In this document: positions 1 through 8,957 of the stretch, one piece after another
Position numbering within the stretch: the first letter of the stretch is position 1
Layout of the letters: the number at the start of each line of letters is the position of its first letter
Origin: Parcubacteria group bacterium
Lineage (GTDB): Bacteria > Patescibacteriota > Minisyncoccia > Phycocordibacterales > JABMOB01
Assembly: GCA_013204345.1 (NCBI GenBank)
Contig: JABMOB010000007.1
Coordinates: 1-35,722 of the forward strand
Direction: 5' to 3'
DNA: 35,722 nucleotides
Notes under the pieces: generated by a model
Databases searched by the model: none
The model's input: only the letters and a program-made list of their open reading frames with translations
What the model was told of the DNA's origin: nothing
Translations under genes and position numbers: made by a program

Positions 1-56
1 AGAGCAATAGTTTTGTAAACTATAGGTCGTCGGTTCGAATCCGACGGGTGGCTCCA
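1..56 (+). tRNA. tRNA-Thr(TGT), 3' portion only (5' end outside window)
   Basis: Anticodon arm ATAGT-TTTGTAA-ACTAT gives anticodon TGT; T arm GTCGG-TTCGAAT-CCGAC; acceptor strand GGGTGGC + T + CCA. Confidence 0.9.
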
Positions 57-162
57 ATTTTTGGAAAAGGTCGGGTGAAATCCAACCTTTTTAATTTATA
101 GAATTGTAGTAATTTTATATAGTTTTCAATAAAAGAGTTAGTCTGGTATAATTTTGCTATAT

Positions 163-1896
163 ATGAAAATTGCCGCTGCACAGTTGGAAATTTTACTAGT
201 TGGTTCCAACCTTATTTCTCATAAGGTTTTTACTGATGCGATAAACAAATCCGAAAAAGAGAACATTCCTATTGAGGAATATTTGGTAAATGAAGGAATA
301 ATTTCCGATTTGAATCTGGGCCAATTGATCGCTAACACATTAGGCCAAAGTTACATTAATCTCTCAAGATTAAAAATACCAGAAGAAATTTTGCAAATAA
401 TTCCAGAAGTTGTAGCTCGTTCGCGCGGAGTGATAGCTTTTGCTAAAGACGATAAAAGTGTTTCTCTTGGTATGACTGATCCTGACGATTTAGAAATTAC
501 TAACACGGTTTTTAAGAGAACTGGGTTGTCAGTCAATAGGTTTTTTATTACTACTCTTGATTTTCAGTCCACAGTATCACGTTACAATTCTAGTGCTAAA
601 GATGCATTGGAAAAGATATTGGCCGAATTAAAAGGTGTTTCTTTGTCGAAAATACAAAAAGAAGCAAGTGTTATTAAACTTGTCGATACAATGATGCAAT
701 ATGGACAGCTTAATAATGCGTCAGATGCTCATTTTGATCCCTTGGAAGAATCAGCCGTTTTGCGTTATCGTATCGATGGGATTTTGCACGACATTGTTGA
801 AATTCCAAAAAATATTGTAGAAATGGTAGTCGCCCGAGTCAAAATTTTAGCCAAAATGCGCACCGATGAACAGAGAGCGGCTCAAGATGGTAAATTGACA
901 TTTGCTATGCCTGTTAGTGATAGTGGAAGCAACGCAGAAAAAAAAGAAAGTAAAAAGATTGATGTGCGTGTGTCTATAGTTCCCACCACTCATGGGGAGA
1001 ACATTGTTATGCGATTTCTTTCAATTCAAAATCGAGCGTTGTCTCTTGATGACTTGGGATTCTCTCCTGCAGATGCTGAGAAAGTTAGGCAAGCTATTAA
1101 AAATCCTGTTGGGATGATTTTAGTCACAGGACCGACTGGAAGCGGTAAGACAACAACTCTTTATGGTGTTTTAAAAATTCTTAACAAACGTGAAGTTAAT
1201 ATTGCTACAGTTGAAGATCCGGTAGAGTATGCCATTGAAGGTATTACTCAAATTCAAGTTAATCCAAAAACTGATCTAACATTTGCTAATGGGCTTCGTT
1301 CTATTGTTCGTCAAGATCCAAACATTATTATGGTTGGTGAAATTCGTGACCATGAAACTGCTGACATCGCTGTTAATTCTGCTATGACTGGCCACCTTGT
1401 TCTTTCTACTTTGCATACCAATAACGCCGCCACTACTTTGCCAAGACTTCTGGATATGGGTATTGAGCCATTTTTAATTGCTTCAACTATCAATATTGCC
1501 GTTGCTCAACGTTTGGTTAGAAAAGTTTGTGAAAACTGTCGTGAGTCTTATATATATTCTGATGATGAAAAATTGTTGATTGAAACTTTGCCGCGTTTAA
1601 AAAATTCTTTGGTTAAACGTGTTGGGGAAGATCTTTCCACCCTCCGTCTTTATAAAGGAAAAGGTTGTAAGGTTTGTGAAAATACTGGCTATGTTGGGCG
1701 TATTGGTGTTTTTGAGATTTTATCTATGAGCTCGAAAATAAAGGCCGCTATTTTAAATCGAGCATCTAGTCAGGAAATTGAAACTATTGCTGAGTCTGAG
1801 GGTATGACTCCAATGTTTGAAGATGGTATTGAAAAAGTGCTAAAAGGGATTACCACAATAACAGAATTGCTTCGTGTAGCAAGTAGTGAGTATTAA
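163..1896 (+). CDS. pilB: Type IV pilus assembly / type II secretion ATPase (PilB/GspE family)
   Basis: Walker A GPTGSGKTTTLY, VRQDPNIIMVGEIRD, CENC...CKVC cysteine motif. ORF track starts at 154; ATG at 163 (MKIAAAQLE) preferred because TATAAT lies at 147-152. Confidence 0.93.
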   Translation: MKIAAAQLEILLVGSNLISHKVFTDAINKSEKENIPIEEYLVNEGIISDLNLGQLIANTLGQSYINLSRLKIPEEILQIIPEVVARSRGVIAFAKDDKSVSLGMTDPDDLEITNTVFKRTGLSVNRFFITTLDFQSTVSRYNSSAKDALEKILAELKGVSLSKIQKEASVIKLVDTMMQYGQLNNASDAHFDPLEESAVLRYRIDGILHDIVEIPKNIVEMVVARVKILAKMRTDEQRAAQDGKLTFAMPVSDSGSNAEKKESKKIDVRVSIVPTTHGENIVMRFLSIQNRALSLDDLGFSPADAEKVRQAIKNPVGMILVTGPTGSGKTTTLYGVLKILNKREVNIATVEDPVEYAIEGITQIQVNPKTDLTFANGLRSIVRQDPNIIMVGEIRDHETADIAVNSAMTGHLVLSTLHTNNAATTLPRLLDMGIEPFLIASTINIAVAQRLVRKVCENCRESYIYSDDEKLLIETLPRLKNSLVKRVGEDLSTLRLYKGKGCKVCENTGYVGRIGVFEILSMSSKIKAAILNRASSQEIETIAESEGMTPMFEDGIEKVLKGITTITELLRVASSEY

Positions 1897-2989
1897 TTGT
1901 ATGTTGAAAAACAAAACAAAAAAAAGTGCTTTCAATATAGAAATAAATATCGGCGGTTTTAGTCTAACTGAGAAAGTATTGTTTGCAAAAAATATGGCGG
2001 TAATGATTAAGTCAGGGCTCACTATTAGTGATGCGTTGGATATTACAGCCGACTCAATGTCCGGAAAATTTAAAAAGATTATCAAAAGGATTCAGGAATC
2101 TGTCGAATCCGGCAACAAATTTAGTGATTCTTTAAAAGAATATCCAAAAATTTTTCCACCTCTTTTTATAAGTGCGGTTTTTGCTGGAGAAACTTCTGGA
2201 TCGCTTGAAGAAAATCTAGAACATGCATCTGAACAAATGCGCAAAGAAAAGGAATTGTCCGGAAAGATAAAAGGGGCAATGCTGTATCCAATAGTGGTTC
2301 TTATCGCTACTTTTGCTTTAGGTATGGCCATCTCCTTTTTTGTTTTACCACAAATCACTCCTCTTTTTGAGGGATTAAATGTAAAGCTTCCAGTCACTAC
2401 TCGCGGATTAATCTGGTTTTCTCATTTGGTTCAAAATCATGGTTTTATTTTATTCGGAGGCGCTATCATCTTTTTGGTTGGTCTTGTTTATATAACTAGG
2501 CAAAAATTTTCTTACCCGACTACTCATTGGTTATTATTGAATTCTCCAGTAATCAAACAACTTGTTAGAAATGCCAATATTGCTAGATTTTGTCGAACCC
2601 TCGGTACACTTCTTAAAAGTGGTTTAACAATAAGTGAAGCTGTTGGCATAACAAACTCATCACTTGATAATTATTATTATAAAAAAGCGGTTTCAGATGT
2701 GGCCGACCGACTCGGGTCTGGGACTCCACTTTCCGAACATCTTAAGAGGCATGAAAATCTTTTTCCAAAATTAGTTACTCGTATGATTCATGTTGGAGAG
2801 CAGTCGGGTAAATTGGAAGATTCACTATACTATTTAGCTAGTTTCTATGAAGAAGAAGTAGATAATAGTGCCAAAACGATGGCTACTGCTATCGAGCCAG
2901 TGCTTTTAATTGGAATTGGATTAGTCGTAGGATTTCTAGCTCTGTCTATTATCACTCCTATTTATAGTATAACTGGTAACCTAAAGTAG
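1886..2989 (+). CDS. pilC: Type IV pilus inner membrane protein (PilC/GspF family)
   Basis: Two GspF-like repeats (FAKNMAVMIKSGLTISDAL..., FCRTLGTLLKSGLTISEAV...) and C-terminal TM; overlaps pilB end. Confidence 0.92.
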   Translation: MSINCMLKNKTKKSAFNIEINIGGFSLTEKVLFAKNMAVMIKSGLTISDALDITADSMSGKFKKIIKRIQESVESGNKFSDSLKEYPKIFPPLFISAVFAGETSGSLEENLEHASEQMRKEKELSGKIKGAMLYPIVVLIATFALGMAISFFVLPQITPLFEGLNVKLPVTTRGLIWFSHLVQNHGFILFGGAIIFLVGLVYITRQKFSYPTTHWLLLNSPVIKQLVRNANIARFCRTLGTLLKSGLTISEAVGITNSSLDNYYYKKAVSDVADRLGSGTPLSEHLKRHENLFPKLVTRMIHVGEQSGKLEDSLYYLASFYEEEVDNSAKTMATAIEPVLLIGIGLVVGFLALSIITPIYSITGNLK

Positions 2990-3001
2990 GTAGTAGAGCA
3001 G

Positions 3002-3019
3002 TAGGGGGTAGGTAGTAGG
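3002..3019. repeat. Left arm of imperfect inverted repeat flanking the four-helix-bundle gene (TAGGGGGTAGGTAGTAGG)
   Basis: Reverse complement matches 3421-3438 (CCTACAACCTACTCCCTA) at 16/18 positions. Confidence 0.8.
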
Positions 3020-3028
3020 AAATTTAAA

Positions 3029-3394
3029 ATGGATAATGTAAAAATAGAATCATATAAAGATTTAATTGTCTGGCAAAAAGCAGTAGAGCTTGTGACCGCT
3101 ATATACAAATTAACAGATCAGTTTCCGAGAGAAGAGATATATGGGCTGACTTCTCAAATGCGTAGATCTTCAGTTTCGATCCCATCAAATATTGCAGAAG
3201 GAAAAAGACGCGGAACTCAAAAGGATTATAGACAGTTTTTAATAATCGCATTTGGTTCTGGGTCTGAACTTGAAACACAATTATTGATTGCTAGAAATCT
3301 TGCTTTCATAAATAGTAAAGATACTAAGGAAGTTGACAGACTACTTGATGAAATAATGCGTATGTTAAATGTTTTAATTGCTAAGCTCAAATGA
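3029..3394 (+). CDS. Four-helix-bundle protein (23S rRNA intervening-sequence / S23 family)
   Basis: Family-typical sequence: YKDLIVWQKAVELV...LTSQMRRSSVSIPSNIAEGKRRGTQKDYRQFL...GSGSELETQL. Confidence 0.9.
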   Translation: MDNVKIESYKDLIVWQKAVELVTAIYKLTDQFPREEIYGLTSQMRRSSVSIPSNIAEGKRRGTQKDYRQFLIIAFGSGSELETQLLIARNLAFINSKDTKEVDRLLDEIMRMLNVLIAKLK

Positions 3395-3880
3395 AAAAAT
3401 CTACAACCTACAACCTACAACCTACAACCTACTCCCTATAATCAAGGTTTTACCTTGATTGAGTTATTGATCGTCATCGGTATAACTACCATTTTAGCCG
3501 GCGTGTCTTCTGTGGTATATGGGAACCTTCAAGTTTCTTCCCAACTCAACGAAACTTCAGCCCAGATTACTCAAAACCTACGTATCGCTCGCGAACAAAG
3601 CAGTTCAGGTTTAAATAATATTGCTCATGGGGTGGAATTTACTTCATCGCAATACACTATTTATCAAGGAGCTTCATACGCTACACGAGATTCTTCTTAT
3701 GATCGTGTTTATTCACTTCCTTCAGCTGTCACTTTATCTACAACTCTGACTGGCGATGAAGTTCTTTTTTCCAAGGGTGTAGGGATCCCGAGTACAACAG
3801 GCACGATTACCATTACACATTCAGTTAATGGTTCAAAAACAATTTCTGTTAATAATCAGGGTATTATCCTTGAGCAATAA
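3391..3880 (+). CDS. Prepilin-like/GspH-type pseudopilin; ATG (3391) out of frame with the body in this sequence (ORF track shows only 3455-3880)
   Basis: Prepilin cleavage/TM motif G|FTLIELLIVIGITTILAGV encoded from 3446. ATG at 3391 overlaps upstream TGA but is 55 nt away (+1 frame) because of the heptamer tract. Confidence 0.75.
3401..3432 (+). repeat. Heptanucleotide tandem repeat (CTACAAC)x4 + CTAC
   Basis: Read directly: ctacaac ctacaac ctacaac ctacaac ctac; no interruptions. Confidence 0.97.
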
Positions 3881-6450
3881 TGATTAAAAAAATAAATTTA
3901 CAAAAAGGACAATCACTTATTGAAGTTATTGTGGCGATGGCTATTTTTGCCATTATGTCTGGAGCAATTATGAGTGTGACTCTCGGTAGTCTAAATGGTC
4001 TAACCCAAGGCGGAGAAGAAACTGAAGCCAAAGCTTTGACACAGGAGGGAATGGAAGCAATTCGTTCGGTGCGTGATGATGCGTGGAATAATCTTGTTTA
4101 TAGCCCAGCTTCAGTAGCAACAAGTAGTAACGCTTGGTTTATTTCAGAGGACGTTTCAGAGCTTATCAATAATAAATATACTCGCATCATTACAATTTCT
4201 AATGTTTGTCGTGATGGAAGTAATAATATCGCAACTTGTCCCGCAACGTATATTGATCCACATACCAAATTTGCTTCTACTACCGTAAGTTGGTCACCAA
4301 GAAATGGGGCAACAAATATAGTAGAACAGTTTGGTTTTATTAGTAATTGGGATTCATATGATTGGACACAAACTGATTGGTCTGGGGGGAACGGACAAAC
4401 GAATTGGTCTTCTGATACCAAATACGATACAGATGACAGTAAGATTGATGTTACAACATCTGGGGAAGTGAAGTTAGCTACAGTTAGTTCAATCCCGTTA
4501 GTTAAAGACTCAGATTTTGAAGGTTCAACAAATACTAGTTATGATTGGCCATTTACGACAGCTGGGAATTATACATATGACACAGATGCTATTGAGGTAA
4601 CAGGTGGTGTAGCACGATTAAACAGTAGCGGTGGTGATCCAATTGATGGAAATACCAAAGGAATGTGGCATCTGGACGAGGCTAGTGGAACAGTTGTTGA
4701 TTATTCAGGGAATTCAAATGACCTTTCTAATGTTAAAGGCTCACCTTCCTATAACCAATCTGGTAAATTTAGCACCTCGCTACAATTTAATGCTAATAGT
4801 TCTCGATATATTAATAATGGTCAACAGACCGGATTAGGTATTACTGGTCCAATTACCATTGATGCTTGGGTTTATAAAACTTCTGCAGCAACAACCAATC
4901 AAGCCATTATTTCTAAATGGCGCGAGACTGGTAATAAACGATCTTATGCTCTAATTTTAAATTCAAGTAATAAGTTACAATTTTATCTTTCAAGTAATGG
5001 TTCGAATGCTACCAGTGTTAGTGCGGTAAACCAATTGCCGCTAAATTCCTGGGTACATATAGCAGCTGTTTATGATGGTGTACAAATGTATATTTTTCAA
5101 AATGGAATATTAGAAAACTCTATTGCATATAGTGGGGGTATCTCTGATGAGGCAGCATTCGTTAGTGTTAGTGGGGCTGACAGTTTTGATGGTGGAGATG
5201 CTTTTTTTAATGGCAAAATAGATGAAGCTCGTGTATCTGATATCGCTCGATGGACTGGAGCATTTACAGTACCAAGTGGAGTATACGGAGCAGTTTCGTA
5301 TGCTTCAGATAGTCCTACCATTAATCCTAGTAGTTCTTTTACTGAAACTGATGTTATTAGTTGGGATTCTTTTACTGAAATCGCTACTAAAAATGGCGGA
5401 CAAATATATTATCAGCTCTCTGATGATAGTGGTTCCACTTGGCAGTATTGGGATGGATCCGCTTGGTCAGCTGTCTCTCTGGCTACTGACTATAATACAG
5501 CTACGGATATAAATACAAATATTGGAACCTTTGATGTTACAGCCGAAAAGATATTATTTAAAGCTTTTCTGGAAAGTGATGGTTCTCAACAAGTTCAGTT
5601 GGACAATATTAATATCGGATTTTCTCCAGCTAGTTCCGCTTGGACATTTAATACTTGGAACAAAGGAAGTGGGGAAGTAACACCAACTGGTACCAGACAG
5701 ACTTCAGGCGGGAATCCCACTGGATATGCTGATATAGATATTCCGTCAAATGCTAAAAATGATGAAGTTGGAGGATTTTGGCAACAAACAATTGAGGTCG
5801 CTAATAACGGAGACACTTTAACTTGTGAATTAGATTGGAAAGTTTTTGATTGGGTAGCTGCTGATGGTGTTGATGATAGTCAGTTGTACGTTTTCTTAGA
5901 TTCAACAAGTGGGGATCCATCAATTGGTACTGAGATTTGGTCATCCGGTATCTTATCCGGCACATCAGGTTGGACAGGTGTTTCGTTTGATTGCTCAGCC
6001 GCAGCCTCAACTGCTGGAACATATTATATAAAGATTGCTCAATGGCTAGATACCGCTAATGCTCAAGATACTGGACCAATTACAATTGGATATGATGATG
6101 TCGGAATTAACTCTTCGGCTTCGGCATATCAAACTTCTGGTTCATTTGTTTCTTCCGCTTTTGATATGAGTGACGCTTCTCCGGTTCAAGTTATAGAATG
6201 GGATGAGACTAAGCCAGCTAATACAGATATACAAGTACAAGTTCGAACGGCACCAGACTCCGGTGGCTCACATGGAACCTGGACTGATTGGTTCGGTATA
6301 AGTGGGGCTAGTACCTTCTTCAGTAATCATTTTGGATCTTTGATACCGATAGATTTGAATGGTAATCAGTGGGTGCAATATCGGGTTGATCTGTCGGGAG
6401 ACGGATCAGATACCCCTATTTTAGAAGAGATTAGAGTGAATTATAAATAA
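3880..6450 (+). CDS. Large prepilin-like protein with LamG/concanavalin-type domain
   Basis: N-terminal type III signal KGQSLIEVIVAMAIFAIMSGAIM; central GMWHLDEASGTVVDYSGNSNDLS... LamG-like segment. Confidence 0.85.
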   Translation: MIKKINLQKGQSLIEVIVAMAIFAIMSGAIMSVTLGSLNGLTQGGEETEAKALTQEGMEAIRSVRDDAWNNLVYSPASVATSSNAWFISEDVSELINNKYTRIITISNVCRDGSNNIATCPATYIDPHTKFASTTVSWSPRNGATNIVEQFGFISNWDSYDWTQTDWSGGNGQTNWSSDTKYDTDDSKIDVTTSGEVKLATVSSIPLVKDSDFEGSTNTSYDWPFTTAGNYTYDTDAIEVTGGVARLNSSGGDPIDGNTKGMWHLDEASGTVVDYSGNSNDLSNVKGSPSYNQSGKFSTSLQFNANSSRYINNGQQTGLGITGPITIDAWVYKTSAATTNQAIISKWRETGNKRSYALILNSSNKLQFYLSSNGSNATSVSAVNQLPLNSWVHIAAVYDGVQMYIFQNGILENSIAYSGGISDEAAFVSVSGADSFDGGDAFFNGKIDEARVSDIARWTGAFTVPSGVYGAVSYASDSPTINPSSSFTETDVISWDSFTEIATKNGGQIYYQLSDDSGSTWQYWDGSAWSAVSLATDYNTATDINTNIGTFDVTAEKILFKAFLESDGSQQVQLDNINIGFSPASSAWTFNTWNKGSGEVTPTGTRQTSGGNPTGYADIDIPSNAKNDEVGGFWQQTIEVANNGDTLTCELDWKVFDWVAADGVDDSQLYVFLDSTSGDPSIGTEIWSSGILSGTSGWTGVSFDCSAAASTAGTYYIKIAQWLDTANAQDTGPITIGYDDVGINSSASAYQTSGSFVSSAFDMSDASPVQVIEWDETKPANTDIQVQVRTAPDSGGSHGTWTDWFGISGASTFFSNHFGSLIPIDLNGNQWVQYRVDLSGDGSDTPILEEIRVNYK

Positions 6451-6452
6451 TA

Positions 6453-6500
6453 TCCGCAGATATCACGCAGATTTAATACGCGGATCAAACGCAGAAATAT
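6453..6500 (+). repeat. Degenerate CGCAGAT-type short repeats preceding the GxxExxY fragment
   Basis: ccgcagatat cacgcagattt aatacgcggatcaaa cgcagaaatat. Confidence 0.7.
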
Positions 6501-6692
6501 ATGAAAGAATTATTATACAATAACATAACTTACGATATCCGAGGCGCTTGTTTTTCTGTATACAAGGAATTTGGTGGGGCTTTTAAAGAAAAAGTAATTG
6601 AAAGGTCACTGATTTTAGAACTTAAAAAGCGTAAGCATTCAATAGAGTCTCAAAAGAGAATTGATATCTATTATTTAAATGAAGCTGGTTGA
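6501..6692 (+). pseudogene. GxxExxY-family protein, C-terminally truncated (N-terminal ~60 aa only)
   Basis: MKELLYNNITYDIRGACFSVYKEFGGAFKEKVIERSLILELKKRKHSIESQKRIDIYY matches the N-terminal half of the family; core/C-terminal half is missing. Confidence 0.75.
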
Positions 6693-7782
6693 ATTAGCTA
6701 AGAAGGATGAGTCACTTGGCTCACTTGCCGACCATCTTGATCGCCTTGTGTCGGATCTTCAGTTTCAGGTAATGCAAGCACGTTTAGTGCCTGTGGAACA
6801 GATTTTTGCTAGATTTCCTAGGTTGGTGAGAGATACGGCAATGCAGATGAAAAAAGAAGTTAATTTTCAAATTATTGGTGGTGAAATTGAACTCGACAGA
6901 ACTATCGTTGATAAGTTGGCTGAACCGTTGGTACATTTGCTTAAAAATGCTGTTGATCATGGGGTGGGGCAAAAAGGAACGATTACATTAAAAGCATCAA
7001 GAGAAAAAGAGTTTGCGATTATTACTGTTGAAAATGATGGTAAGAATATTGATTGGGAAAAAATTAGAAACACTGCCGTATCGCGCGGTATCATCAATTC
7101 CGAAATAGCTTCTAGGTTGGATAAAGCCGGACTAATGGAATTATTATATGTTGGTAGATTGTCTACAAAAGAGGAGGTAACCGAGACTTCAGGTCGGGGT
7201 ATTGGGATGAGTGTGGTAAAAAGCTTTGCAGAACAAAATGGTGGGCGCTTACAAGTTGAGTCACCACTACTTACCGGTGGGACTCGCTTTACACTAGAAT
7301 TACCATTATCTATGGCTATTATCAATTCACTTTTGATGGAGGTAGACAGTAAATTATTCGCCATACCATTCTCTGTTATTGATCGATCTGTTAGAATTAC
7401 TTCGGACGATATAAAAAGTATGGGAGATCAGGATGTGGCTATTGTCGGAGAACAAAATGTTCCACTGGTTTATTTATCAAAATTATTTGCTAAAACTCAG
7501 GTGGTGATCGGGGTAGAAAAAATCATCACAGAAAAAACAGATAAAAAAATTAATTCTGTTTTGGCTGTGTTATTAAAACGAGGATCTGAAACGGTGGGGT
7601 TGGTAGTTGATGCTCTGCATGATAAATTGGAAATAATCGTCAAACCTCTTCCGTCAGTATTAAAAAAAACCAAGGGATTTTCTGGGTCGACTATTCTTGG
7701 TGATGGACAGGCAATTCTTATTGTTGATGCAGTTTCACTTTTAGAAGACTCTGCTCGTTTAGTTAGGACAAATAATTTATAA
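6679..7782 (+). CDS. cheA: CheA-like histidine kinase, N-terminally truncated (starts within P3; HATPase and CheW-like domains present)
   Basis: MQARLVPVEQIFARFPRLVRDTA, ELDRTIVDKLAEPLVHLLKNAVDHGVG, TSGRGIGMSVVKSF; no Hpt domain upstream; in-frame TAA directly before the ATG. Confidence 0.88.
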   Translation: MKLVELAKKDESLGSLADHLDRLVSDLQFQVMQARLVPVEQIFARFPRLVRDTAMQMKKEVNFQIIGGEIELDRTIVDKLAEPLVHLLKNAVDHGVGQKGTITLKASREKEFAIITVENDGKNIDWEKIRNTAVSRGIINSEIASRLDKAGLMELLYVGRLSTKEEVTETSGRGIGMSVVKSFAEQNGGRLQVESPLLTGGTRFTLELPLSMAIINSLLMEVDSKLFAIPFSVIDRSVRITSDDIKSMGDQDVAIVGEQNVPLVYLSKLFAKTQVVIGVEKIITEKTDKKINSVLAVLLKRGSETVGLVVDALHDKLEIIVKPLPSVLKKTKGFSGSTILGDGQAILIVDAVSLLEDSARLVRTNNL

Positions 7783-7789
7783 TTTAAAT

Positions 7790-8422
7790 ATGGAACCGAT
7801 ACTTACAAATTTACATAAAGATGAATTGGTGGAAATAATAAATATAGGAGCAAGTAAGGCGGCCACAGCTCTTTCCAATATGATCGGGGGAAGAAAAGTG
7901 GTTATTCAAGTTCCAGAAGTTTTTGTTGATCACCCGGAAAAAGTGCCAGCATTTGTAGACAATTTACAAAAAGTTGAAACAGTGGTTTTGTTGAAATTTT
8001 TAGGCGATACTCCTGGGGTAATGATTTTTAGCTTTGAACCGAAATCAGCTCTCAAACTGGCGTCTTTTCTTACTTCTGGCCATAAGGAACAATTACCAGT
8101 TCTTGATGAATTCGACCGTTCGGCTTTAAAAGAAGCAGGTAATGTTTTATCGGGAGCGGTAGTATCTTCTTTATCATCATTTCTAAATTTAAATATTCAA
8201 CAATCAGTTCCAGATACGGCCACTGATATGTTTGGTTCTATTATTGATGCCATAATCGTAGAAATGAGTGAACATACAAATGAAGTTTTAGTTTTTAGGG
8301 TTAATTTTGGAATAATTGATACTAATAACATAGAAATTTCTGGCCAAATGATATTTATGTTTGAACCTCAGGCAACAACAAAAATTATAGAGGCGTTAAA
8401 GATTAAATTTCCAAATATTTAG
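7790..8422 (+). CDS. cheC: CheC-like phosphatase
   Basis: LHKDELVEIINIGASKAATALSNMIGG and second DEFDRSALKEAGNVLSGAVVSSLSSFL helix, CheC/FliY/CheX fold. Confidence 0.85.
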   Translation: MEPILTNLHKDELVEIINIGASKAATALSNMIGGRKVVIQVPEVFVDHPEKVPAFVDNLQKVETVVLLKFLGDTPGVMIFSFEPKSALKLASFLTSGHKEQLPVLDEFDRSALKEAGNVLSGAVVSSLSSFLNLNIQQSVPDTATDMFGSIIDAIIVEMSEHTNEVLVFRVNFGIIDTNNIEISGQMIFMFEPQATTKIIEALKIKFPNI

Positions 8423-8423
8423 T

Positions 8424-8927
8424 ATGACTTCTGAAATTATAACAATCAATATGGCAGAGATGGCTGTGGGTACAAAAAATACAATCATTAAAACGATGAG
8501 TCTGGGTTCTTGTGTGGCTATTGTTATTCATGATCATGAAAATCAGGTTGGTGGAATGGCTCATGCTATGCTACCTTCGCGTAAAGGAGCTCCAAATGAC
8601 GTTGTGGAGGAAGCTCGAGCAAGTATAAGATCTAATGAAGCGGTTGCTAAATATGCTGACGAGGGAGTCATTAGACTATTTGAGGAGTTGAAAAAGATGG
8701 GTGCCAAGCAAGAAAGCCTCAAAGCCAAACTTGTTGGTGGTTCAAAAATGTTTCGCTTTTTAAGCGGAGATGATCATGGTATTGGTTTTAGAAATGCCGA
8801 AGCTGCGCGTAAACAGTTGTTGTTGTTGGGTATTCCTGTGGAATCTGAAGATGTTGGCGGCTCAGTAGGTCGTAGTGCTGAATTTAATATAGAAAACGGA
8901 TTGGTTGAGATAACTACCGTGATATAA
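8424..8927 (+). CDS. cheD: Chemoreceptor glutamine deamidase CheD
   Basis: TMSLGSCVAIVIHD (catalytic Cys), GGMAHAMLPSR, AKLVGGSKMF, DVGGSVGRSAEFNIENG. Confidence 0.92.
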   Translation: MTSEIITINMAEMAVGTKNTIIKTMSLGSCVAIVIHDHENQVGGMAHAMLPSRKGAPNDVVEEARASIRSNEAVAKYADEGVIRLFEELKKMGAKQESLKAKLVGGSKMFRFLSGDDHGIGFRNAEAARKQLLLLGIPVESEDVGGSVGRSAEFNIENGLVEITTVI

Positions 8928-8957
8928 AGTCACCTATTATCTTTCATTATCTCTTAT

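Noticed and set aside
3401-3432. CTACAAC array as a CRISPR
   Set aside because: Unit is 7 nt without spacers; a microsatellite-type repeat. No cas genes in the window and no other array seen.
3880-6450. Phage or transposon protein
   Set aside because: The type III prepilin signal and LamG-like region fit a pilus/surface protein; no transposase, integrase or phage structural genes were seen anywhere in the window.
6501-6692. A functional GxxExxY gene
   Set aside because: Only the N-terminal half is present before a stop; called a fragment.
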